From AP-16 sp046727735 (lineage in GTDB: Bacteria > Pseudomonadota > Alphaproteobacteria > Rhizobiales > Xanthobacteraceae): a DNA stretch of 20,799 nucleotides. The notes under the pieces were generated by a model. That model was not told the DNA's origin and made no database searches. It saw nothing but the letters and a program-made list of their open reading frames with translations. The stretch spans positions 1-20,799 of the forward strand of contig JBKPDF010000091.1 in the NCBI GenBank assembly GCA_046727735.1. The letters run 5' to 3'. Shown here in pieces: positions 1-7,557 of this stretch (position 1 is the stretch's first letter; every line of letters starts with the position of its first letter). A program made the translations under genes and the position numbers.

Positions 1-2
1 TC

Positions 3-275
3 TTTGCCGCGCTGCATCTTGCCGACCTTTGGCGCGGCGCCGGCTTCCGGGCGGCGTTACGAAGCGGGCTTGCGCTTGCGATCGGCATCGCCGTGCAGGC
101 GAGCCTCGGTGTCCTGACGCTGCTCCATCAAGCGCCGCCGCCGCTCGCGCTGCTGCACCAAGCGGGGGCGCTCCTGGTACTCGCGCTCGCCGTCGTCCAT
201 GCCGAGCGGCTCACGCCGGCTCGCGAGCCAGCCGCGATGCGCATCGCTGCGCTTCCCTCGGCATCCGGGCCGTGA
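3..275 (+). CDS. ctaA: Heme A synthase (COX15/CtaA family), C-terminal part only
   Basis: The reading frame is open from the window edge to a TGA at 273-275, so only about the last 90 residues are present. Heme A synthase is an inner-membrane enzyme that oxidises the C8 methyl of heme O to make heme A for aa3-type cytochrome oxidases. Two hydrophobic segments are visible. The first runs through SGLALAIGIAVQASLGVLTL. After a short PPP turn, the second starts with LALLHQAGALL and ends at VVHAERL. The His in LLHQ and the His near the end of the last helix sit where this family places its C-terminal heme-ligand pair. The N-terminal half lies outside the window, so completeness cannot be judged. 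The call rests on this tail pattern alone; another polytopic membrane protein is possible but less likely. Confidence 0.7.
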   Translation, partial: FAALHLADLWRGAGFRAALRSGLALAIGIAVQASLGVLTLLHQAPPPLALLHQAGALLVLALAVVHAERLTPAREPAAMRIAALPSASGP

Positions 276-311
276 CACGATGCATGCCGGTTCAACGGGG
301 TCTGCGCGCGC

Positions 312-1067
<756 letters not shown>

Positions 1068-1075
1068 CACCGCAC

Positions 1076-1232
1076 TTGTCGTCCCGGGGCCGAGCGCAGC
1101 GAGGAACCCGGGACCCATGACCACCGCCGGTTCTTAATTCGCTCGATCCGTGTTCATGGGTTCCGGCCCCCCGCTTTCGCGGGCAAGTCTCGCGCGGAGC
1201 CTGCCCGGACTTGATCTGGGGCGCTCGGCCGG
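1076..1232. repeat. GC-rich intergenic repeat mosaic, copy 1
   Basis: This fills the gap between two convergent genes (crotonase and metY). The left part is a long imperfect palindrome built on GTCCCGGGG...AACCCGGGAC, ending near 1124. The right part begins with GTTCATGGGTTCCGG and contains GAGCCTGCCCGGACTTGATC at 1197-1216, a motif that recurs at 2646-2671 and, inverted, at 4260-4285. Such elements are common between genes in rhizobial genomes. No protein-coding signal is seen here; it may fold into hairpins at the ends of both transcripts. Confidence 0.6.
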
Positions 1233-1275
1233 AACGACGCCCAGGGTGCTGCGCCGCGCCCGGGACACGAGATCA

Positions 1276-2559
1276 TCACGCTGCCTCCAGGCCCTGTTCG
1301 AGATCCGCGATGATGTCTTCCTTGTCCTCGATGCCGATCGAGAGCCGCACGACATCCGGGCCGGCCCCGGCCTGAACTTTCTGCTCGTCGCTGAGCTGGC
1401 GGTGGGTCGTCGATGCCGGATGGATGATCAGCGAACGCGTGTCGCCGATATTGGCGAGATGCGAGAACAGTTTCACGTTCGATACGAGCTTGACCCCGGC
1501 GTCATATTCGCCCTTGAGCCCGAACGTGAGCACCGCGCCGGCGCCGTTCGGCACGTATTTCTTCGCGAGATTGTGGTAACGGTCGCCCGGCAGGCCCGGA
1601 TAGCTCACCCAGACGATCTTCGGGTGCGCGGCGAGCCATTCCGCCGCGGCCTGCGCGTTCTCGCAATGCCGCTGCATGCGCAGCGGCAGCGTCTCGATCC
1701 CGGTGAGGATCAGGAATGCGTTGAAGGGCGAGAGCGCCGGGCCGATGTCGCGCAGCGCGAGCACGCGGCAAGCGATCGCGAAGGCGAAATTGCCGAAAGT
1801 CTCGTGCAGCACGATGCCGTGATATTCCGGCCGCGGCTCCGACAACATCGGATAGCGGCCGGAGCGCGACCAGTTGAAAGTGCCGCCGTCGACGATCAGT
1901 CCGCCGATCGAATTGCCGTGGCCGCCCAAGAATTTCGTCAGCGAGTGCACGACGATGTCGGCGCCGTGCTCGAGCGGACGGCACAGATACGGCGTCGCCA
2001 GCGTGTTGTCGACGATCAGCGGCACGCCGGCGCGCTTGGCGATTGCCGCGACCGCTTCGATGTCGGTGATGACGCCGCCGGGATTGGCGATCGATTCGAT
2101 GAAGATCGCCTTGGTCTTGTCGCTCACCGCGCGCTCGAAGCTCGAATTGTCGTCGGGGTCCGCCCACACCACGTTCCAGCCGAAATTCTTAAAGGCGTGA
2201 TTGAACTGGTTGATCGAGCCGCCGTAGAGCTTCTTCGAGGCGACGAATTCCTCCCCGGGCCGCATCAGGGCATGCATCACCACGACCTGCGCGGCGTGGC
2301 CCGAGGCGACAGCGAGCCCGGCGGTGCCGCCTTCGAGCGCCGCCACGCGCTCCTCGAGCACTGCGTTCGTCGGGTTGCCGATCCGAGTATAGATGTTGCC
2401 GAAAGTCTGCAGCCCGAACAGCGAGGCGGCGTGGTCGACGTCGTCGAACACGAACGAGGTGGTCTGATAAATCGGAGTGGCGCGGGCGCCGGTCGTGGGA
2501 TCGGGCTGCGCGCCGGCGTGGACCGCAAGCGTGGCAAATCCGGGAATGCGGTCGGTCAT
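1276..2559 (-). CDS. metY: O-acetylhomoserine sulfhydrylase (O-acetylhomoserine aminocarboxypropyltransferase)
   Basis: 427 residues, full length for this Cys/Met-metabolism PLP enzyme. It joins O-acetylhomoserine and sulfide to give homocysteine, the direct sulfhydrylation route to methionine, in the cytoplasm. Visible features are the N-terminal LAVHAGAQPDPTTGA, the substrate and PLP segment YTRIGNPTNAVLEERVAALE at 57-76, VDNTLATPYLCRP at 183-195, and the Schiff-base lysine Lys209 in HSLTKFLGGHG. The C-terminal segment IGDTRSLIIHPASTTH is diagnostic of the MetY/MetZ branch. The start chosen is ATG at 2559 (MTDRIPGFATLAVHAG). The frame stays open upstream, but that stretch is repeat DNA. The CoA-binding protein gene lies upstream on the same strand, 435 nt away. 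No methionine riboswitch was recognised. Confidence 0.95.
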   Translation of the reverse strand: MTDRIPGFATLAVHAGAQPDPTTGARATPIYQTTSFVFDDVDHAASLFGLQTFGNIYTRIGNPTNAVLEERVAALEGGTAGLAVASGHAAQVVVMHALMRPGEEFVASKKLYGGSINQFNHAFKNFGWNVVWADPDDNSSFERAVSDKTKAIFIESIANPGGVITDIEAVAAIAKRAGVPLIVDNTLATPYLCRPLEHGADIVVHSLTKFLGGHGNSIGGLIVDGGTFNWSRSGRYPMLSEPRPEYHGIVLHETFGNFAFAIACRVLALRDIGPALSPFNAFLILTGIETLPLRMQRHCENAQAAAEWLAAHPKIVWVSYPGLPGDRYHNLAKKYVPNGAGAVLTFGLKGEYDAGVKLVSNVKLFSHLANIGDTRSLIIHPASTTHRQLSDEQKVQAGAGPDVVRLSIGIEDKEDIIADLEQGLEAA

Positions 2560-2623
2560 GGCGGGATTCCTCGCTGTCGGAAGCCGGAGTCTGCTCCCTC
2601 TTCTTGTGAGGGCCACGGGGATT

Positions 2624-2790
2624 TTACCTCTCCCCATTGGGGAGAGAGCCTGTCCCGGACCTGATCCGGGGTCGATCCTCGCCGAAGGCGAGGATCGATG
2701 AGGGCGTCGCGAGCTATAGCTGATGACAAAGGTCCTGTCCCCCTCACCCCATCCCTTTCCGCTCCGGGGAGAGGGAGTGGTCTGCGGCTC
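2624..2790. repeat. GC-rich intergenic repeat, copy 2 (CTCTCCCC type)
   Basis: Upstream of metY. It opens with CTCTCCCCATTGGGGAGAG (stem-loop), continues with GAGCCTGTCCCGGACCTGAT at 2646-2665, then a palindrome around GATCCTCGCCGAAGGCGAGG, and closes with CCCTCACCCCATCCCTTTCC and GGGGAGAGGGAG. The same order occurs in reverse orientation at 4155-4313, so the two are copies of one element. It reads as an open frame in several directions but encodes nothing recognisable. About 120 bases to its right (2791-2915) hold no feature I can support. Confidence 0.6.
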
Positions 2791-2915
2791 GCTCCGAGCA
2801 AACAAGAGCGCAGCGCGTGCTCGGATGAATCAGACCGTGATCCGCGACAGCTTCCCGGATTGCGCGGCGCTCCGCACCGCTTGATCCAGGCTATTGCTTT
2901 TATCAGCTAGGGAAA

Positions 2916-2990
2916 CACGGCGTCCTCCCCGCGAAAGCGGGTTCATGGGTCCCGGATAGCCGCTCCGCGGCTTCCGGGACGACAATCCCA
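2916..2990. repeat. GC-rich palindromic intergenic repeat, copy 3
   Basis: It contains CCCGCGAAAGCGGG, then GTTCATGGGTCCCGGA and a palindrome around GCCGCTCCGCGGC leading into TTCCGGGACGACAA. The GTTCATGGGT...CCGG unit also occurs in the right half of the first mosaic (about 1152-1168), where a related CGCTTTCGCGGG arm follows it rather than precedes it. It lies just beyond the stop codon of the CoA-binding protein gene and may double as a 3' stem-loop of that transcript. Confidence 0.55.
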
Positions 2991-2994
2991 TGTT

Positions 2995-3582
2995 CTATTC
3001 CCGCCCCTCGGTGTCTTTCTGCGCGCGCTCCGCTGCGCGTGTCGCGCCGCCCGCAAAGGTCGCGCGATCGAGCGACATGCGTTGCACGCCGCCGGCGAGC
3101 AGCTTGGCCTTCTTCGAGGTGAGGGTGCGGGAATTCACGCCCATCCAGCCGATCTCGGATGAGAGCCGGCCGTACTCGATCTTCGGGCAGCGGTTCATCA
3201 CGACTTTGATGCCGGCCGCCTCGGCCGTCGCGGCCGCCTCGTCGTTGCGCACGCCGAGCTGCATCCAGATCACCTGCGGACGCGGGTCGAGCCGCAACGC
3301 TTCCTCGACGATCGGCATCGCGTAGGGCGAGGCGCGAAACACGTCGACCATGTCGATCGGCTCGGGAATATCGGTGAGCCGTGCATAGACCTTGCGGCCG
3401 AGGATCTGTTTGCCGGCCTGACCGGGATTGACCGGGATCATGTTGTAGCCGCGCTCCAACAGATACTTGAAGGCGAAATAGCTCGGCCGGCTCTCTTTCG
3501 GAGAGATGCCGACCATGGCGATCGTCTTCACGGTGTTGAGGATGCCGCGGATATAGCTGTCCGGATAGCTGTCGTGGTTCAT
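2995..3582 (-). CDS. CoA-binding domain protein (YccU-like, Rossmann fold)
   Basis: 195 residues. A CoA_binding_2 domain covers about residues 10-145: a beta strand TIAMVGISPKESRPS with the nucleotide-binding turn (20-34), GYNMIPVNPG (45-54), IWMQLGVRNDEAA (105-117) and KVVMNRCPKIEYGRL (126-140). Cys132 in NRCPKIE is the family's conserved Cys. The last 50 residues are basic, low in complexity and family-variable. The biochemical role of these stand-alone domains is not established; binding of CoA or a similar nucleotide is inferred from the fold. The start is ATG 3582 (MNHDSYPDSYIRGIL). The gene is upstream of and co-oriented with metY, a pairing I recall from many alphaproteobacteria, which suggests a link to sulfur or methionine metabolism. 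Confidence 0.88.
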   Translation of the reverse strand: MNHDSYPDSYIRGILNTVKTIAMVGISPKESRPSYFAFKYLLERGYNMIPVNPGQAGKQILGRKVYARLTDIPEPIDMVDVFRASPYAMPIVEEALRLDPRPQVIWMQLGVRNDEAAATAEAAGIKVVMNRCPKIEYGRLSSEIGWMGVNSRTLTSKKAKLLAGGVQRMSLDRATFAGGATRAAERAQKDTEGRE

Positions 3583-3651
3583 CGCGCGGCAAATATCTCG
3601 AGCGGCGGAGATTTGCGCCGCCGCCCGGTTTTCTGACGATCCCTCACCGGT

Positions 3652-3876
3652 TCAGCGGCCGTGGCTCTGCAGCACGTGACGGCAACGCGCGCTGACCTGA
3701 TGCCGGTGCGCGATGAGGCAGCGTTCCACCTGGCGGTCCTCGGAAATGCCGCGGCAGAAGTGCACCGCGTCGCGACGGCACGCGGCCTGCTCGGCCTCGC
3801 TGCCGCGATATTGCGCCGACGCCGTCGAGGAAGCAGCGCCGATCAGCACGAAGATCAAGAGAAACTTGCGAGCCAT
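3652..3876 (-). CDS. Small secreted Cys-rich repeat protein
   Basis: 74 residues. A clear Sec signal peptide (basic MARK, hydrophobic FLLIFVLIGAA, cleavage probably after ASA near residue 21) is followed by a 50-residue mature part. This contains CRRDAVHFC (33-41), CLIAHRHQVSARC (53-65) and a basic end. The four-Cys spacing C-x7-C-x11-C-x11-C with the HFC and SxxC contexts resembles the short cysteine-rich repeat proteins common in Bradyrhizobium relatives; their function is unknown. The start is ATG 3876, with a strong AGGAAGG ribosome site 7 nt upstream. It overlaps the 3' end of the membrane-protein frame by 22 nt, consistent with translational coupling. Two disulfides in the periplasm are plausible. 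The remaining 69 nt to the CoA-binding gene hold nothing I recognise. Confidence 0.75.
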   Translation of the reverse strand: MARKFLLIFVLIGAASSTASAQYRGSEAEQAACRRDAVHFCRGISEDRQVERCLIAHRHQVSARCRHVLQSHGR

Positions 3877-4124
3877 GATTTGCCTTCCTGGCGGTTTCGC
3901 CGGCCGGTCGGGCCGGGCGCCGTCTCCCCGAAGAACGCAGCAAATGCGCCGATCGTGCACATGCCCGCAATGCTGGTCACGGCGAGCGTGGCCGCCGCGT
4001 CGTTCAGGCACAGCACCTCGCAGCGCCAAACGTCGAGAGCCACGAACAATGCCGCCATCGGCGCGCCCCAGGCGAGTCCCGCGAGCACCGCCCGCTTTCC
4101 CGCGCCCGGCCGCCAGCGAGTCAC
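3855..4124 (-). CDS. Small hypothetical membrane protein, two TM segments
   Basis: A frame of about 89 residues with two hydrophobic stretches, residues 12-30 (AVLAGLAWGAPMAALFVAL) and 44-66, separated by a loop with two Cys (WRCEVLCLND). The C-terminal tail is basic. I do not recognise a family. The start is uncertain. GTG at 4124 is used because it lies just before the first conserved-looking text; the frame stays open further upstream, but that part is repeat DNA. No good ribosome site is visible. The stop overlaps the start of the Cys-rich gene by 22 nt on the same strand, which favours a real two-gene unit. Codon use is ordinary for the window. Confidence 0.45.
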   Translation of the reverse strand: MTRWRPGAGKRAVLAGLAWGAPMAALFVALDVWRCEVLCLNDAAATLAVTSIAGMCTIGAFAAFFGETAPGPTGRRNRQEGKSWLASFS

Positions 4125-4154
4125 GAGCGATTTGGGCGAAATCCGCGCCGCAAA

Positions 4155-4313
4155 CGGCTCCCTCCCCCCTTGAGGGGGAGGGATGGGGAGGGGGGTGCTT
4201 ATTTGATTCGGCCGACCCGATACCCCCCTCCCGCTTCGCGTGCCAAGCGCGCGAAGCGACCCCGGATCAAGTCCGGTGCAGGCTCTCCCCCACAAGGGGG
4301 GAGGTAACTGGAG
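4155..4313. repeat. GC-rich intergenic repeat, copy 4 (inverted relative to copy 2)
   Basis: It begins with CTCCCTCCCCCTTGAGGGGG and GAGGGATGGGGAGGGGGG, has a central palindrome GCTTCGCGTGCCAAGCGCGC and GAAGC, then CCCCGGATCAAGTCCGGTGC at 4260-4279 (reverse of the motif in copies 1 and 2), and ends in CTCTCCCCCACAAGGGGGGA. It occupies the space between the crotonase stop and the small membrane protein. The strong stem-loops could stop transcription from the upstream crotonase, but no T-run is present. Confidence 0.6.
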
Positions 4314-4333
4314 CAAGGGGGTCTGCCCAGGCA

Positions 4334-5152
4334 TCAGCGGTCCTCCCAATGGGGCGTCCGCTTGTCGAGCACGGCGCAAATGCCTTCCTCGGCGTCATGC
4401 GTCATCATGTTCTCGGTCATGACCTGCGAGGCATAGTGATAGGCCTCGGCGAGCGGCATCTCGCGCTGGCGATAGAACGCCGCCTTGCCGATCTTCACCG
4501 TGAGCGAGGATTTCTCCGCGATCGTTCGCGCCAGCGCGAACGCGGCTTCGGCTTCGTTGCCGTGTTCGACGACGCGATTGACGAGCCCGAGGCGTTGTGC
4601 GTCCTCCGCGGAAACCGTGTCGCCGGTCAGCAGCATTTCCATCGCATGCTTGGCTGCAACGTTGCGAGAGAGTGCCACCATCGGGGTCGAGCAGAACAGG
4701 CCGATATTGACGCCGGGCGTGCAGAATTTCGCGTTGCGCGAAGCGATCGCCAAATCGCAGGTCGCAACGAGCTGGCAACCAGCGGCGGTCGCGAGCCCTT
4801 GGACTGCAGCAATGACCGGCTGCGGCAAACCGACGATCGCCTGCATGACGCTGCTGCAGCTTTCCATGATTTGCTGGAAATGCCGCTTGCCGCCGTCGGC
4901 ATCGGCGCGGCGTGCCGTGAGTTCCTTGAGATCGTGGCCGGCGCAGAATACCGCTCCTTTGGCGGCGATCACGACCGCGCGGATAGAGGGATCCGCGGCG
5001 ATTTCGGCCAAAGCCTCCGCGAACGATGCGAGCATCGCTTCGGAAAGCGTATTGCGCTGCTCCGGGCGGTTCATCGTCAGGCACGCGACGCCGTCGCGCG
5101 CCTCGCGCAGGAGCGCCGGCGCATTGCGCAGCAGCGGAGCCGGCGCATTCAT
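4334..5152 (-). CDS. ECHDC3-like crotonase-family protein lacking both catalytic glutamates
   Basis: 272 residues. Crotonase-fold landmarks are LTMNRPEQRNTLS (25-37), AVFCAGHDLKEL (67-78), QPVIAAVQGLATAAGCQLVA (111-130) and TGDTVSAEDAQRLGLVNRVV (176-195). The AGHDLKE oxyanion-hole sequence and the C-terminal VMTENMMTHDAEEGICAVLD are typical of the ECHDC3-like group. At the two positions of the hydratase glutamates there are Gln127 (AAGCQL) and, exactly 20 residues on, Gly147 (CTPGVNIG). Normal hydration is therefore unlikely; another acyl-CoA reaction or a binding role is inferred. The start is ATG 5152 (MNAPAP). The frame is open further upstream, but that sequence is antisense to the divergent thioesterase remnant. 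The gene pair flanks a 105-nt intergenic space likely to hold both promoters. Confidence 0.88.
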   Translation of the reverse strand: MNAPAPLLRNAPALLREARDGVACLTMNRPEQRNTLSEAMLASFAEALAEIAADPSIRAVVIAAKGAVFCAGHDLKELTARRADADGGKRHFQQIMESCSSVMQAIVGLPQPVIAAVQGLATAAGCQLVATCDLAIASRNAKFCTPGVNIGLFCSTPMVALSRNVAAKHAMEMLLTGDTVSAEDAQRLGLVNRVVEHGNEAEAAFALARTIAEKSSLTVKIGKAAFYRQREMPLAEAYHYASQVMTENMMTHDAEEGICAVLDKRTPHWEDR

Positions 5153-5257
5153 CCTTCCAGCCCGAGATCGATGCGAGACCGTGGTAACATCGTATCCGAA
5201 GGTGGCGTGCGGCCGCAGAAAGTCAAGCGAAGGCCGAACGCCCTGGGGAGGGGTCCA

Positions 5258-5675
5258 GTGCGAGAGCCGGCCATCGCGCTCGAGGAGCTGAGGCGTCGAC
5301 TGGCGGCCGAGTTCCCGGAGGCGTTCGGTGCCGACAGCAGCCTTTCGATCCTGCGCATTGGTTACGGTAGCGCCGAGTTGCGGCACGCGTTCCGGCCGGA
5401 ATCGCTGCGCCCCGGCGGCACGATCTCGGGCGCAAGCATGATGCTTCTCGCCGACGCTACGATGTATGTCGCGGTGCTCGCCTCGATCGGCTGGGTGCCG
5501 CTCGCGGTCACCACGAATCTGAGTATTGCTCAAGCTCGGCAAGCGCTTGGCAGTCGGCGAAGTCTCGATCCGCCTGCAAGGCGAGGGCGATCTCACCGCG
5601 CATGCGACGTCGACCTATTCGATTCCACCCGGGAGGGTGAACCGAGGCGGTGGTGGTAGCATAACACCAAAATAG
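5258..5675 (+). pseudogene. PaaI-type hotdog thioesterase, internally deleted and frameshifted
   Basis: The first part reads from GTG 5258 (VREPAIALEELRRR) behind GGGGAGGGG and includes the hotdog core GGTISGASMMLLADATMYVA and VPLAVTTNLSI. Acyl-CoA thioesterases of this family then continue with a strand beginning roughly NFLR and a loop of 15-18 residues before LLKLGKRLAVGEV. Here the text jumps from TTNLSI, ending at 5527, directly to LKLGKRLAVGEVSIRLQGEG in a different frame (from 5529). That frame ends with AHATSTYSIPPGR and reaches TAG at 5673-5675. About 45-55 nt appear to be missing and the frame is lost, so the product would be truncated or aberrant. An intact version next to an ECHDC3-like gene and rplM is what I expect in relatives. 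A sequencing error alone would not explain the missing strand. Confidence 0.75.
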
Positions 5676-5716
5676 CATACCATTGTTTTTACAATATTAT
5701 TGTTCGCTCGCGTGCG

Positions 5717-5744
5717 TTGACGGCGACCCACGGCTTCGCTAGAA
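5717..5744 (+). promoter_or_regulatory. Putative housekeeping promoter of rplM-rpsI
   Basis: TTGACG at 5717-5722 and CTAGAA at 5739-5744, spaced 16 nt, match the alphaproteobacterial vegetative pattern and lie about 45 nt before the rplM start. An AT-rich stretch unusual for this genome (5656-5706, with ATTGT-TTTT-ACAAT) lies directly upstream and could act as an UP-like element or as the end of the thioesterase remnant transcript. Confidence 0.5.
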
Positions 5745-5788
5745 GCCGCCCGGGCGCGTGCGTTTGCGCGATCACTGGGAACACGAAA

Positions 5789-6253
5789 ATGAAGACCTAT
5801 TCGGCCAGGCCCGCCGAGGTCGAGAAGAAGTGGGTACTGATCGACGCCAAGGGCCTCGTCGTGGGCCGGCTTGCGTCCATTGTGGCGCTGCGGCTGCGCG
5901 GCAAGCACAAGCCGAGCTATACGCCCCATGTCGACTGCGGGGACAACGTCATCGTCATCAACGCCGAGAAGGTGGTGCTGACCGGGCGCAAGCGCGACCA
6001 GAAGGTGTATCACCACCACACCGGCCACATCGGCGGCATCAAGGAACGCACGGCGAAATTCGTGCTCGAGGGCAGGTTCCCGCAGCGCGTCGTCGAGAAG
6101 GCGGTCGAGCGCATGCTGCCGCGAGGTCCGCTCGGGCGCCGCCAACTCGGCAATCTTCGCGTCTACAAGGGCCCCGAGCACCCGCACGCGGCGCAGCAGC
6201 CCGAACTGCTCGACGTCGCCGCCATGAACCGCAAGAACGCCAGGAGCGCCTGA
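5789..6253 (+). CDS. rplM: 50S ribosomal protein L13
   Basis: 154 residues, typical of alphaproteobacterial L13. It binds 23S rRNA early in assembly of the large subunit. Family landmarks are MKTYSARPAEVEKKWVLIDA at the start, GLVVGRLASIVALRLRGKHK (27-46), DNVIVINAEKVVLTGRK, and the C-terminal MLPRGPLGRRQLGNLRVYKG. The start ATG 5789 begins exactly at the conserved MKTY. The ribosome site is weak (GGGA). The stop is followed after 2 nt by rpsI, the classic L13-S9 operon. Nothing unusual was seen. Confidence 0.97.
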   Translation: MKTYSARPAEVEKKWVLIDAKGLVVGRLASIVALRLRGKHKPSYTPHVDCGDNVIVINAEKVVLTGRKRDQKVYHHHTGHIGGIKERTAKFVLEGRFPQRVVEKAVERMLPRGPLGRRQLGNLRVYKGPEHPHAAQQPELLDVAAMNRKNARSA

Positions 6254-6255
6254 AG

Positions 6256-6732
6256 ATGGCCGAACCCATGCAGTCACTCGACCAGCTTTCCGCGCTCAAA
6301 CCTGCCGCGCCGGAAGCGCCCAAATATGTGCAAAAGCTCGACCCGCAGGGCCGCGCCTACGCGACCGGCAAGCGCAAGAACGCGGTGGCCCGGGTCTGGA
6401 TCAAGCCGGGCGGCGGCCGCATCACGGTCAATGAGCGGCCGGTCGAGACCTTCTTCGCGCGGCCGGTGCTGCGCATGCTGATCCAGCAGCCGCTGGTCGC
6501 GGCGAACCGCCAGGGCCAGTACGACATCGTCTGCACGGTTTCGGGCGGCGGGCTCTCCGGGCAGGCGGGAGCGGTGCGCCACGGCATCTCCAAGGCGCTG
6601 ATGCACTACGAACCGGACCTGCGCCCGGTGCTCAAGACCAACGGCTTCCTTACCCGGGATTCGCGGGTGGTCGAGCGCAAGAAATACGGCCGCGCCAAGG
6701 CCCGCCGCTCGTTCCAGTTCTCGAAGCGCTGA
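6256..6732 (+). CDS. rpsI: 30S ribosomal protein S9
   Basis: 158 residues. S9 sits in the head of the small subunit, and its C-terminal tail contacts P-site tRNA. After a family-variable N-terminal extension of about 34 residues come AYATGKRKNAVARVWIKPG (35-53), VNERPVETFFARPVLRM and GLSGQAGAVRHGISKALMHY. The invariant tail KKYGRAKARRSFQFSKR ends in Lys-Arg, as the tRNA contact requires. It begins 2 nt after the rplM stop, and the rplM 3' end TGAAG is close enough for coupled translation. In many rhizobia argC follows; here it does not. Confidence 0.97.
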   Translation: MAEPMQSLDQLSALKPAAPEAPKYVQKLDPQGRAYATGKRKNAVARVWIKPGGGRITVNERPVETFFARPVLRMLIQQPLVAANRQGQYDIVCTVSGGGLSGQAGAVRHGISKALMHYEPDLRPVLKTNGFLTRDSRVVERKKYGRAKARRSFQFSKR

Positions 6733-6756
6733 CGCGGCCCTTGCGCAGCATTGCCC

Positions 6757-6846
6757 TTCGTCATGGCCGGGCTTGACCCGGCCATCCATGCTGCCCGACG
6801 TGGAGACGCCGCATGGGTGCGCGGGTCGCGCCCGCGCATGACGAGC
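6757..6846. repeat. Rhizobial CGTCATGGCCGGG-type intergenic repeat
   Basis: About 90 nt running from CGTCATGGCCGGGCTTGACC through GGCCATCC, a central GACGTGGAGACG, then GTGCGCGGGTCGCGCCCGCG and CATGACGAG. The ends form a long inverted pair (CGTCATG and CATGACG), so the RNA would fold into a hairpin. I know this element type as abundant in Bradyrhizobium-like genomes. It lies 24 nt after rpsI and may serve as the operon's 3' structure. Confidence 0.7.
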
Positions 6847-6904
6847 GCAAAATCTCCGAGATCGCCCTAACCGATCCTTTACCCGGCGCGGCTTAGAATC
6901 GCGC

Positions 6905-7150
6905 ATGGTGCGCTATCGGACCGCAGGCGAAATCGAGGCCGCCGCCATCGCGCTCAAACGCGCGGCCGAACGCGCCGGACACGCGCTCGGATGCACGTTC
7001 GCCTCCTCCGCCGAGTTCGAGGCCGAGATTATCCGGTCGCGGCGCGAGCAGGGCTTGTTGCCGTCAGCGCGTCCTCGCCGTACGCGGCTTTATATCCCGG
7101 CCCTCACCCTGCTGGTCGCGGCGATCGCCTGGGCGCTGCTGGTGATGTGA
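6905..7150 (+). CDS. Small hypothetical protein with C-terminal membrane anchor
   Basis: 81 residues from ATG 6905. The N-terminal half is helical and charged (EIEAAAIALKRAAERAGHAL, 9-28), followed by a basic linker (SARPRRTR) and one hydrophobic segment at residues 62-80 that ends the protein. It looks like a tail-anchored inner-membrane protein with a cytoplasmic head. No family is recognised, and no good ribosome site is seen. The composition (positively charged before the TM) argues for a real protein over a random frame, but the call stays tentative. It stands alone between two repeats. Confidence 0.45.
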   Translation: MVRYRTAGEIEAAAIALKRAAERAGHALGCTFASSAEFEAEIIRSRREQGLLPSARPRRTRLYIPALTLLVAAIAWALLVM

Positions 7151-7178
7151 TTTTCCGGAATTCGTGGGATAGTTCATG

Positions 7179-7206
7179 GATGGGTTGAGCGAAACCGAAA
7201 CCCATC
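7179..7206. repeat. Palindromic REP-like element GATGGGTT...AACCCATC, copy A
   Basis: A 28-nt element with perfect 8-bp arms GATGGGTT and AACCCATC around GAGCGAAACCGA. A second copy in reverse orientation at 10234-10261 matches it at 23 of 28 positions. This family is known between genes in several proteobacterial lineages. The two copies bracket the hydrolase-hydrolase-dps group. Confidence 0.7.
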
Positions 7207-7557
7207 AGATCGTCGGCAATCAACGCCGAAGGGGTTTGGTCGACCGCACACGATGACGAGCAAGCTCGTGCTCGGAAACCCACTGCCCGCGAAATAGGCA
7301 AAGCCGCTGAAGTTCCGGACGAACCCGGAGGAGCGGCGCAAGCTCCCTGAATACATCTGCCTCATGATACCCCCAGCGACAGCGTCACTTGATCCGTGCG
7401 GCCAGCTATGCGCCGGTTGATAGAGACAAGTGGAAGCTGCGCTTCTATGGTTCGGCGGGCGACCGCCGGCCCGATCGAAGCGGCCCGCAACGCGCAGCCG
7501 ATCGGCTCGCCGCTTTCGTCGCACAGCGCTATCAATACTGACGCGAGAGGAACGAGC
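7207..7557. other. Gene-poor stretch, possible coding remnants
   Basis: No intact gene is supported. One plus frame from ATG 7253 reads MTSKLVLGNPLPAK, meets TAG at 7295-7297, then continues as AKPLKFRTNPEERRKLPEYI (7298-7357) to a TGA near 7420. In another frame the text KWKLRFYGSAGDRR (about 7429-7470) runs to a TGA just before the next gene's ribosome site. These passages look more protein-like than random GC-rich shadow, but I recognise no family. A decayed gene is a guess. Confidence 0.25.

Noticed and set aside
1150..2664. 504-residue plus-strand open frame
   Set aside because: It is antisense to metY along nearly its whole length and has no recognisable domain.
2560..2805. N-terminal extension of MetY
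   Set aside because: The frame stays open, but this is repeat DNA without family similarity; MTDRIPGFATLAVHAG at 2559 is the normal start.
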